Positions 34,940 through 41,754 of a stretch of 64,000 bases of DNA are shown in pieces. The stretch comes from Nocardiopsis sp. CNT312 (GTDB lineage: Bacteria; Actinomycetota; Actinomycetes; Streptosporangiales; Streptosporangiaceae), in NCBI RefSeq assembly GCF_000515115.1, contig NZ_KI911536.1, positions 339,133-403,132 of the forward strand. The letters are read 5' to 3'. A model generated the notes under the pieces. It was not told where the DNA came from, made no database searches, and saw nothing but the letters and a program-made list of their open reading frames with translations. Position numbers and translations under genes: made by a program. The first letter of the stretch is position 1, and the number at the start of each line of letters is the position of its first letter.

Positions 34940-35966
34940 AGGCGGGCGGTGCCGTGCTGGCGCGCTCGACGACCTCGCCCCGGACGGTGACCACGCGCGG
35001 TTCCTGGGCGGGCTCGCCGTCCAGGGCCAGTGCGGCGGCCCGACGCCCCATCTCCTCCAGAGGCAGCCGGACTGTGGTCAGGGCGGGGGTGAGGTCGCGC
35101 AGGGTGGGGATGTCGTCGAACCCGGCCACCGACAGGTCGCCGGGCACGCTCTTGCCCAGGTCGCGCAGGGCCGCCATCGCGCCGGTGGCCATGACGTCGT
35201 TGACCGCGAACAGGCAGGTGGCGTCGTTGCCCGTGGCCATGAGGCGCCGGGTGGACTCGTAGCCGCCGTCGCGGGTGAAGTCGCCGTGGACCACGTTGTG
35301 GTGGGCCAGGCCCAGTCCTGCGGAGGAGAGCGCGGAGTGGAATCCGTCCAGGCGTTCGCGTGCGGTGCTCAGATCTGTGGGGCCGGCCAGGATGGCGAAC
35401 TCGCGGTGGCCCTGGGCCATGAGGTGGCGGGCCAGGTCTGCCGCTCCGGCGTGGTTGTCGGGGCTGACGGTGTCGGCGGGCAGGCCGGGCTGGGACACGC
35501 ACGCAACCCGGCCGCCCTGGCCGCGGAACACGTCGATCTCCTTGGCCAGGCGTTTGTTGGCCTCCTCGTCGGTGGCGCGCGAGCCGACCAGCACCACCGC
35601 GCGGGCCCGGTGGGCACGCAGGGTCGCCAGCAGGCGGCTCTCCCTGTGGTGGGAGCGGCTGGTGGTGCCCAGCACCAAGACCAGGTCCTGTTCCTCGGTG
35701 TGGCGGGTGACGCCGGAGGCGATGGAGGAGAAGTAGGGGTCGGAGATGTCGTGGACGATCAGACCGACCAGTGAGCTGCTGTTGCGCGCCAGGGTCTGTG
35801 CGGAGGCGTTGGCCAGGTAGCCCAGTTCCCGGGCGCTGGCGGTCACCTTCTCGCGTAGGCGCTCACTCACCTGGCGGGTGCTGCCGTTGATCACGCGCGA
35901 GGCCGTGGCCAGGGACACCCCGGCGTGCTCGGCGACCTGTTCCAGAGTGACGTAACCGGCCCCCAC
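34935..35966 (-). CDS. LacI-family transcriptional regulator
   Basis: An intact 343-residue LacI/GalR repressor. The HTH is VTLEQVAEHAGVSLATASRV with INGSTRQVSERLREKV, including the hinge helix region LGYLANASAQTLARNSS. The periplasmic-binding-protein-like core follows (LVGLIVHDISDPYFSSIASG, LFAVNDVMATGAMAAL, SVAGFDDIPTLRDLTPALTT). The GTG at about 35966 has GAGGGGAAG just upstream and begins the conserved protein; the frame stays open for 13 more codons. It is the only complete gene of the surrounding sugar locus. Confidence 0.93.
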   Translation of the reverse strand: MGAGYVTLEQVAEHAGVSLATASRVINGSTRQVSERLREKVTASARELGYLANASAQTLARNSSSLVGLIVHDISDPYFSSIASGVTRHTEEQDLVLVLGTTSRSHHRESRLLATLRAHRARAVVLVGSRATDEEANKRLAKEIDVFRGQGGRVACVSQPGLPADTVSPDNHAGAADLARHLMAQGHREFAILAGPTDLSTARERLDGFHSALSSAGLGLAHHNVVHGDFTRDGGYESTRRLMATGNDATCLFAVNDVMATGAMAALRDLGKSVPGDLSVAGFDDIPTLRDLTPALTTVRLPLEEMGRRAAALALDGEPAQEPRVVTVRGEVVERASTAPPAC

Positions 35967-35996
35967 ACCGCTTCCCCTCTTACTACGCACCACGGT

Positions 35997-36010
35997 GGAA
36001 AACACTTTCC
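35997..36010 (-). promoter_or_regulatory. LacI-family operator at the lacI-type promoter
   Basis: GGAAA-ACAC-TTTCC has 5-bp perfect arms and the same GGAAA-N4-TTTC form as the site at 34271-34285. It lies about 30 nt upstream of the regulator start and fits autoregulation. Confidence 0.65.
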
Positions 36011-36041
36011 TCTCTGTAGCGTAGCGGAGAGCGCCCGCTGG

Positions 36042-36290
36042 TCAGTGCCGTTCGGCGGACGGATGCTGTTCGGGGGGCAGTTGTGTGCGCCAGGTGCGGG
36101 CGGGTTCCCACCCCAGCAGGGTGCGCGCCCGTTCGGAGGAGAACACGGCGCGGCCGTCGGCGAGGGTGTGGGCGCTCCCGCCGGTCGTGGGGTGGTGTTC
36201 GGGCAGGAGCGTGTCGAGGGGGTCGGGGGCCATGGCGTTGAGCCCCTGGCCGATGGGGACGGTGCCGGGGTTCTCCACCACGAGGGCGAA
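36042..36290 (-). pseudogene. C-terminal fragment of an NAD-dependent epimerase/dehydratase
   Basis: About 80 residues ending at the stop 36042-36044: ALVVENPGTVPIGQGLNAMA, DPLDTLLPEHHP, DGRAVFSSERARTLLGWEPA, RTWRTQLPPE. The ARxLLGWEP-x-x-W tail is diagnostic of extended-SDR sugar epimerases. The N-terminal 200 or more residues with the NAD-binding motif are absent; at about 36290 the sequence switches abruptly to a plus-strand substrate-binding-protein fragment. Confidence 0.68.
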
Positions 36291-36299
36291 ACGCCTACA

Positions 36300-36743
36300 C
36301 GATCGTCGCCGACTCGGCCGCCTTTTGGGCTTCTCGTTCTTCGCCCGCCAGCACGGCGAGAAGCTGTACGACGAGGACGGGTCGCTGGGCTTCTCCGAGG
36401 AGCCCCTGACCAAGTGGTTCGAGCTCACCGAGGAGTTGCTGGACAACGGCGGACAGCCGGAGGCCTCCCAGAGCGTGGAGATCGAGGCCGGTGGCCCCGA
36501 CCAGTCGGTCCTGGCCACCAACAGCGGTGCGATGGCGCACTTCTGGACCAACCAGTTGGGCGGCTTGACGGGGTCGGCCGGATGCGACCTGGAGCTGCTG
36601 CGCTACCCGGGTGAGACCGAGTCCGACCGGACCGGCATGTTCTTCAAGCCGGCCATGTTCTACGCCGTCTCGTCCGAGTCCGACCACCCGGAGGAGGCCC
36701 TGAGCAGTTCGTCTCCGAGGTCGAAGAGGCCAACGGACAGTAA
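36300..36743 (+). pseudogene. C-terminal fragment of a sugar ABC-transporter substrate-binding protein
   Basis: The readable part is FSFFARQHGEKLYDEDGSLG, FSEEPLTKWFELTEELLDNG, then DQSVLATNSGAMAHFWTNQL, GGL, DLELLRYPGE and GMFFKPAMFYAVSSESDHPE. This is the C-terminal half of a family-1 extracellular sugar-binding protein. Near 36707 one base is missing: EEALS should continue QFVSEVEEANGQ and stop at 36741-36743 in the next frame. No N-terminal half, lipobox or start exists. A strong terminator follows, confirming that a real gene once ended here. Confidence 0.75.
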
Positions 36744-36760
36744 CCGCCCACCGGGGGGGT

Positions 36761-36792
36761 GGGCCCGTCGGGAGCGTACTCCCGACGGGCCC
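36761..36792 (+). terminator. Terminator after the substrate-binding-protein remnant
   Basis: Perfect 14-bp stem GGGCCCGTCGGGAG, loop CGTA, CTCCCGACGGGCCC, followed by TTCC, 17 nt after the original stop codon. Confidence 0.82.
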
Positions 36793-36864
36793 TTCCATGC
36801 GCGCCGTGCCCCAGGGCTACGCTCGGCCGTGTCAGGAACCGGTACCACCGAACGCGGAGGCCCC

Positions 36865-37818
36865 GTGGCAGCGCAGCCCGTACGTCGTCGAACCCCGGGG
36901 CTGGCCTTCGCCGCCGCCTCCGCTCTGGCCTTCGGCGGGGCGGGTGTGGCGGCCCGCCCTCTGCTGGAGGCGGGTCTGGATCCGCTGCACGTGACGTGGC
37001 TGCGCATGGTCGGGGCGGCGGTGGCGCTGGCGCCGGTCGCCCTCGCCCGCTGGCGGCTGGTGCTGCACAGGCCCCTGCTCGTCCTGGGCTACGGGATCTT
37101 CCCCATGGCGGGTGTGCAGGCACTGTACTTCGCTGCGGTCGCACGTATCCCGGTGGGCGTGGCTCTGCTCCTGGAGTTCACCGGCCCGGTGCTGGTGCTG
37201 CTGTGGTTTCGCCTGGTGCGCCGCAGGAGGGTGTCGGCCTGGGCCGTGTCGGGTGTCGTGCTGGCCGTGGCCGGCCTGGTGCTTCTACTGGAGGTGTGGG
37301 CGGGCCTGCGCCTGGACGCTGTGGGGGTGTCCCTGGCTCTGGGGGCGGCCGCCGGGCAGGCCGGGTACCTCCTGCTCTCCGACGCGGCCGGGGAGGACAC
37401 CGATCCGTTGGCGCTGGTCGCCTCCGGGGCGCTCGTGGCGGCGGTGGTGCTGGGGGCTCTGGCCAGCCCGTGGGATCTGCCGTGGGCGGTGCTGGCCGAG
37501 CCGCTGCCCCTGGGCGGGGCGCGGCTGCCGGGGTGGGTGCTGGCCCTGTGGCTGGGGCTGGTGTGCACGGCGGTGGCCTACCTTACCGGGGTCGCGGCCA
37601 TCCGGCGCCTGTCACCGCAGGTGGCCGGGGGAGTGGCCTACCTGGAGGTAGTGACGGCGATCGTGCTGGCGTGGGTGCTGCTGGGGGAGGCGCTGGGCCC
37701 GGTGCAGGTGCTCGGCGCGGTGGTCATCGTGGCGGGTGCGTGCGTGTCCCAGGCGGCGGTGCCCTCCGGGCGCGAGGCTCCGGCCGCGGTCCCCGAGGCC
37801 GAACCGGACCTGCGGTGA
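36865..37818 (+). CDS. EamA/DMT-family transporter
   Basis: A 317-residue drug/metabolite transporter with ten hydrophobic segments arranged as two EamA repeats. The first includes LAFAAASALAFGGAGVAARP and VQALYFAAVARIPVGVALLL with EFTGPVLVLL; the second includes WVLALWLGLVCTAVAYLTGV with SPQVAGGVAYLEVVTAIVLA. The E-x-x-x-P and Y-L-E-V elements are typical of RhaT/RarD-like exporters of amino acids or metabolites. GTG start with GGAGG 4 nt upstream; the open frame runs back into the sugar-binding remnant but this is not a real fusion. Confidence 0.9.
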   Translation: MAAQPVRRRTPGLAFAAASALAFGGAGVAARPLLEAGLDPLHVTWLRMVGAAVALAPVALARWRLVLHRPLLVLGYGIFPMAGVQALYFAAVARIPVGVALLLEFTGPVLVLLWFRLVRRRRVSAWAVSGVVLAVAGLVLLLEVWAGLRLDAVGVSLALGAAAGQAGYLLLSDAAGEDTDPLALVASGALVAAVVLGALASPWDLPWAVLAEPLPLGGARLPGWVLALWLGLVCTAVAYLTGVAAIRRLSPQVAGGVAYLEVVTAIVLAWVLLGEALGPVQVLGAVVIVAGACVSQAAVPSGREAPAAVPEAEPDLR

Positions 37819-37824
37819 GCCGGA

Positions 37825-38346
37825 TCAGGCCGGCGGGGTGAGCGGGGTGAGGTCGAGTTCGGCCCAGGCCACGTCGTACCAGGTGTCGAACTTGTATCCG
37901 ACGCGGTGCATCACGCCCACGTCCCGGAACCCCAGCGCGCGGTGCAGTGCCAGGCTGGCGTCGTTGGGCAGGGTCATGCACGCGATGGCGGAGGTCATGC
38001 CGCGCGCGGCGAGTCTGGGCATCAGGGCCTCGTAGAGCGCGCGGCCGTGGCCGGAGCCGCGGCGTTCGCGGTCCAGGTAGACGCTGACCTCGCAACAGCG
38101 GCGGTAGGCGGCGCGGGCGCGAAAGGCGGCGCCGTAGGCGTAGCCGATGATCCGGTCCCGCTCCTCCAGGACGATCCACGCGTGTTCGCGCTGGCAGGCG
38201 GTGATGCGGTCAGCGATCTCCCCGGCACCGGGCGGGTCCAGTTCGAAGGTGATGGCGGTGTCGGTGGCGTAGGGGGCGTAGATCTCCGCGCAGGCCTGGG
38301 CGTCGTCGCGCGAGGCATCGCGGATCAGGGTGGTCACTGCACTCAT
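37825..38346 (-). CDS. GNAT N-acetyltransferase (phosphinothricin-acetyltransferase-like)
   Basis: A 173-residue GNAT enzyme: TLIRDASRDDAQACAEIYAP with DTAITFELDPPGAGEIADRI at the N-terminus, IGYAYGAAFRARAAYRRCCE and VSVYLDRERRGSGHGRALYE carrying the acetyl-CoA R-x-x-G-x-G/A loop, and ASLALHRALGFRDVGVMHRV with GYKFDTWYDVAW. The last part is the hallmark of the PAT/Bar and MddA group that acetylates phosphinothricin or methionine sulfone. ATG start at 38346 with TAGCAT 7 nt upstream. Divergent from the XRE-cupin regulator. Confidence 0.9.
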   Translation of the reverse strand: MSAVTTLIRDASRDDAQACAEIYAPYATDTAITFELDPPGAGEIADRITACQREHAWIVLEERDRIIGYAYGAAFRARAAYRRCCEVSVYLDRERRGSGHGRALYEALMPRLAARGMTSAIACMTLPNDASLALHRALGFRDVGVMHRVGYKFDTWYDVAWAELDLTPLTPPA

Positions 38347-38383
38347 GTTCACCATGCTAAACGAAGTGTGCACTATGGTGAAC
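38347..38383. promoter_or_regulatory. Perfect inverted repeat covering a divergent promoter region
   Basis: GTTCACCAT (38347-38355) and ATGGTGAAC (38375-38383) flank a 19-nt core, filling nearly the entire 39-nt gap between the divergent GNAT and XRE-cupin genes. TAGCAT on the minus strand and CACTAT on the plus strand are -10 candidates inside it. One regulator could silence both genes. Confidence 0.65.
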
Positions 38384-38385
38384 GC

Positions 38386-38946
38386 ATGAGTGACGCACTC
38401 GGCACCGCCCTCGCCGTTTCCCTGCGCGAGCTGCGCACCTCCCGCGGCCTCACCGGAACCGCTCTGGCCGAGCGCGCCGGGGTATCCCGTGCCATGGTCA
38501 GCCGGATCGAGCGCGGGGACGTGCAGCCCACGGCCGTGCTCCTGGGGCGGCTAGCGGCAGCGCTGGGAATCACGCTGTCCCAGCTCATCGCGCACGCCGA
38601 GCACGACGGCGGGCGTCTGGCACGCCGGGCGGACCAGCAGGTGTGGACCGATCCCGAGACCGGTTACCGGCGGCGGTCGGTCTCCCCCCGGGGGGGTGCG
38701 GTGGAGCTGGTGGAGGTCGAACTGCCCGCTGGGGCGCGGGTGTCCTACCCGGCCGAGGCCTATCTGCTCGCCCACCACCAGATCTGGGTGGTCGAGGGCG
38801 TGCTGGTGTTCCGCGAGGGGCGGGAGGAGCACGTGCTCTCGGTCGGCGACTGCCTCGAACTCGGTCCGCCCGCCCCCTGCGAGTACCACAACCCGGAGGG
38901 AAAGGTCTGCCGCTATCTGATCGCCCTCACCGTGCGCCGGAGCTGA
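38386..38946 (+). CDS. XRE-family regulator with C-terminal cupin domain
   Basis: A 186-residue regulator. The XRE HTH spans about 10-65 (LRELRTSRGLTGTALAERAG, VSRAMVSRIERGDVQPT, LGRLAAALGITLSQLIAHAE). A cupin domain spans about 105-180 (LPAGARVSYPAEAYLLAHHQ, IWVVEGVLVFREGREEHVLS, VGDCLELGPPAPCEYHNPEG). This architecture senses small metabolites or antibiotics. It is divergent from the GNAT acetyltransferase with a shared inverted repeat, so it probably controls that gene and itself. Confidence 0.93.
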   Translation: MSDALGTALAVSLRELRTSRGLTGTALAERAGVSRAMVSRIERGDVQPTAVLLGRLAAALGITLSQLIAHAEHDGGRLARRADQQVWTDPETGYRRRSVSPRGGAVELVEVELPAGARVSYPAEAYLLAHHQIWVVEGVLVFREGREEHVLSVGDCLELGPPAPCEYHNPEGKVCRYLIALTVRRS

Positions 38947-38950
38947 GGCC

Positions 38951-39928
38951 TTACCAGCGGTGGTGGACGTGCGGTCGGACCAGGTCGTGGTAGATCCGGC
39001 GGACGCGCTCGTGCGTGTGGGCGCCGAGCGGGGCCAGCGCCGCGGCATCGGCGTTGCGCCGGGCCTGGTCGGCGTTGCGGGCACCGGGGATGACCACGCT
39101 GACGCCCTCCTGGTCGAGGATCCAGCGCAGCGCGAACTGCGCCATGGTGGCCTCCTCGGGCACCAGGGGGCGCAGGCGTTCCACGGCCTCCAGGCCGACC
39201 TCGTAGGGCACGCCGGAGAAGGTCTCGCCCTGGTCGAAGGCCTCTCCGCCCCGGTTGAAGGTGCGGTGGTCGTCGGAGGCGAAGGAGGTGTGGGCGGTGA
39301 AGCGGCCCGAGAGCAGGCCGCTGGCCAGGGGGACGCGGGCGATGATGCCGACCCCGGCTTCGCGGGCGGCGGGGAGGACCTGTTCGAGGGGCTTGTGGCG
39401 GAAGGCGTTGAGGATGATCTGCACGGTGGCCACGCCGGGACGGGCGATGGCGGCCAAGGCCTCCTCGCAGGTCTCCACGGACACGCCGTAGGCGCGCATG
39501 CGGCCTTCCTCGACCATGGCGTCCAGGTCGTCGAAGACGGCGTCGGTGTCGATCACCTCGCGGGGCGGGCAGTGCAGTTGGACGAGGTCGACGGTGTCCA
39601 CGCCGAGGTTGTCGCGTGAGCGGTCGTTCCAGGCGCGGAAGTGGTCGGGGTTGTAGTTGGCGGGCCGCTGGTCGGCGCGGCGGCCCATCTTGGTGGCCAC
39701 AGTGAGGCCGGGGCGCTCCTTGAGGAGTCGGCCGACCAGCCTCTCGCTGCGGCCGTCACCGTAGACGTCGGCGGTGTCGAAGAAGGTGACGCCGGAGTCA
39801 GCGGCCGCGTGCAGGGCGGCGAGGGCGTCGTCTTCCGTGACTTGTCCCCAGGTGCCGCCGATCTGCCAGGCGCCGAATCCGACGGCGCCCACGTTCTGCT
39901 TGGTGCGTCCGAGCGTGCGTGTGTCCAT
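38951..39928 (-). CDS. Aldo/keto reductase family protein
   Basis: A 325-residue (beta/alpha)8 NADPH-dependent reductase. Catalytic residues are readable: Asp in VTFFDTADVYGDGRSERLVG with Tyr, Lys in LTVATKMGRR and His in DLVQLHCPPREV. NADPH-binding elements near the C-terminus are QEGVSVVIPGARNADQARRN. It resembles the AKR11/YhdN-like general-stress group. Substrate unknown. Convergent with the XRE-cupin gene. Confidence 0.94.
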   Translation of the reverse strand: MDTRTLGRTKQNVGAVGFGAWQIGGTWGQVTEDDALAALHAAADSGVTFFDTADVYGDGRSERLVGRLLKERPGLTVATKMGRRADQRPANYNPDHFRAWNDRSRDNLGVDTVDLVQLHCPPREVIDTDAVFDDLDAMVEEGRMRAYGVSVETCEEALAAIARPGVATVQIILNAFRHKPLEQVLPAAREAGVGIIARVPLASGLLSGRFTAHTSFASDDHRTFNRGGEAFDQGETFSGVPYEVGLEAVERLRPLVPEEATMAQFALRWILDQEGVSVVIPGARNADQARRNADAAALAPLGAHTHERVRRIYHDLVRPHVHHRW

Positions 39929-40425
39929 GGGGCCGATCCTAGGCCTATGGGAGCGTTCCCAAACACGGGTGCACCCGGTCGTCCCACCTCAGGGGTCCGC
40001 CTGTACCGCCGGGACGCGCGAAGGCGCCCGTGCCGTCTTCGGGCTGACATGTGCGGCGGGAGGGGCCGCAGCGTCGTCCACACCCTGCACCCGCACTCGG
40101 TCTTCACACCCCAGCATCGGCGCGGCCCGTGCACCGGCCAGTGCCGTCCCGGCCGCGGCCGACAGCCGGGCCCCGTGCTCTGGTGCGGGCCGCCCCTCCT
40201 TGAGAGCAGCGGTTCCTTCCGGCTCCGAAGAGGCGGGGTTCCTGGCTCGATCACGCTGAAGAGCTTCCGCCCGGAGCCCCGGGCCCGTGCCCTGGGTAGG
40301 AAAGGAAAGCCACGCCCGGCGTTCACCGCGCCGCGACGGATGGTCCACGACGGTTCACGCCGTGTTGTCGGCGGGAGGCTACCGTCGCCGCGTCAGCGCT
40401 CCCCCGGCAGAAAGGCACCCCCATC
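39929..40425. other. Intergenic stretch without a recognisable gene
   Basis: Nearly 500 nt upstream of both the aldo/keto reductase and the secreted phosphatase. Open frames on both strands are Arg/Pro/Ala-rich and show no motif. Both flanking genes start here, so promoters must be present, but I find no clear operator. Confidence 0.45.
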
Positions 40426-41697
40426 GTGTCCGACTCCGCTGCCCGCCGCACCCTCGCCGCTCTCGGCACGGCCGTACTGACCCTGGCCTGCGTGGCAATG
40501 ACGCCCCCTGCTGCCTCAGCGGCCACCGGTCCCCAGCGCGTCATCCTCGTCCCCACCGCTGATCCCGCTACCTCCCAGACCCTCACCTGGCGTTCGCAGG
40601 GCTCCGGCGCCCCCGTCCTGGAGATCGCCCCCGCCGCCGCACCCGACCAGGTCACCACCGTCGGGGGTGCCGAGACCGGATCGGTCGGCGGCTCCTTCCA
40701 CGCCGCCACCGCGGACGGTCTGGCCCCCGACACCGACTACCGCTACCGCGTGGGCGACGGCACCGCCTTCAGCCCCTGGCGCACCTTCACCACCGCCTCC
40801 TCCGGTGCCGACCCCTTCACTTTCCTGTACTTCGGCGACGTGCAGAACGGCATCTCCACCGGCGGCGCTCCCCTGGCCCAGGCCGCGCTGGCCGCCGAGC
40901 CCGACGCCGAGCTGGCCGTGCACGCCGGCGACCTGGTCAACGACGCCAACAGCGAGTCGGAGTGGACCGACTGGTTCAACGCCTTCGGACCCGAGGCCAC
41001 CGGAACCATGAACCACGTCACTACCCCCGGCAACCACGAGTACGCGCTGCTCTCCCTGAGCGACTACTGGCGGCCTCAGTTCCCCACGCCGGACAACGGC
41101 GCCAGCTCCTGGGGACGCCACCTGCCCTTCACCACCTACTACACCGACTACCAGGGCGTGCGCTTCGTCGTCCTCAACTCCAACTACCGCCAGGCCGCGC
41201 CGATCGGCAGCCGGATCTGGATGGACCTCCAGCGGAACTGGCTGGAGGACGTCCTGGCCGACAACCCCCACCCCTGGACGGTGGTCACCTTCCACCACCC
41301 CGTCTTCTCCAACAGCCCCGACCGCGACAACGCCGTCCTGCGCCAGGCCTGGCTCGACACCTTCGAGGACTACGACGTCGACCTGGTCCTGCAGGGCCAC
41401 GACCACTCCTACGGGCGCGGCAACGCGGCCGCCAACGCCACCGCCGACCCGGCCGTGCAGACCGGGCCGGTCTACACCGTCGCGGTGACGGGCACCAAGA
41501 TGTACGACATCTCCGAGGACAACTGGACCGATAACGGTGCCGAGGTGCGGGTGCAGTTCTCCGACACCTCCACCTACCAGGCTGTGGAGGTGGACGGCGA
41601 CACCCTGCACTACACCGCCCGCACCGCGGACGGCACCGTCGTGGACTCCTTCACCATCGACAAGAGCGACGGCAAGACCGTGACCGACACCCTCTAG
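40426..41697 (+). CDS. Secreted purple-acid-phosphatase-like metallophosphoesterase
   Basis: A 423-residue exported phosphatase. Residues 1-36 form a Sec-type signal peptide (LAALGTAVLTLACVAMTPPA, cleavage near ASA). A fibronectin-III-like purple acid phosphatase N-terminal domain follows (RVILVPTADPATSQTLTWRS to about 115). The binuclear metal site is complete: FGDVQN, HAGDLVNDAN, GNHEYALL, FHHPVFSNS and GHDHSYGRG. It likely releases phosphate from organic esters outside the cell. GTG start. A bidirectional terminator follows. Confidence 0.94.
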   Translation: MSDSAARRTLAALGTAVLTLACVAMTPPAASAATGPQRVILVPTADPATSQTLTWRSQGSGAPVLEIAPAAAPDQVTTVGGAETGSVGGSFHAATADGLAPDTDYRYRVGDGTAFSPWRTFTTASSGADPFTFLYFGDVQNGISTGGAPLAQAALAAEPDAELAVHAGDLVNDANSESEWTDWFNAFGPEATGTMNHVTTPGNHEYALLSLSDYWRPQFPTPDNGASSWGRHLPFTTYYTDYQGVRFVVLNSNYRQAAPIGSRIWMDLQRNWLEDVLADNPHPWTVVTFHHPVFSNSPDRDNAVLRQAWLDTFEDYDVDLVLQGHDHSYGRGNAAANATADPAVQTGPVYTVAVTGTKMYDISEDNWTDNGAEVRVQFSDTSTYQAVEVDGDTLHYTARTADGTVVDSFTIDKSDGKTVTDTL

Positions 41698-41716
41698 GTC
41701 CCTTCCGTTGCGAAAG

Positions 41717-41752
41717 CCCCGGTCCCCAGTGTGGCGCCACCGGGGACCGGGG
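41717..41752. terminator. Bidirectional terminator between phosphatase and ABC exporter
   Basis: Eleven-base-pair stem CCCCGGTCCCC and GGGGACCGGGG with a 14-nt loop that itself contains TGGCGCCA. It lies between two convergent genes. Confidence 0.75.
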
Positions 41753-41754
41753 TG

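Noticed and set aside
36085..37818. Apparent fusion of a sugar-binding protein and an EamA transporter in one 577-codon frame
   Set aside because: A frameshift, the original stop codon, a strong terminator and a new ribosome site separate the two; the shared frame is coincidence.
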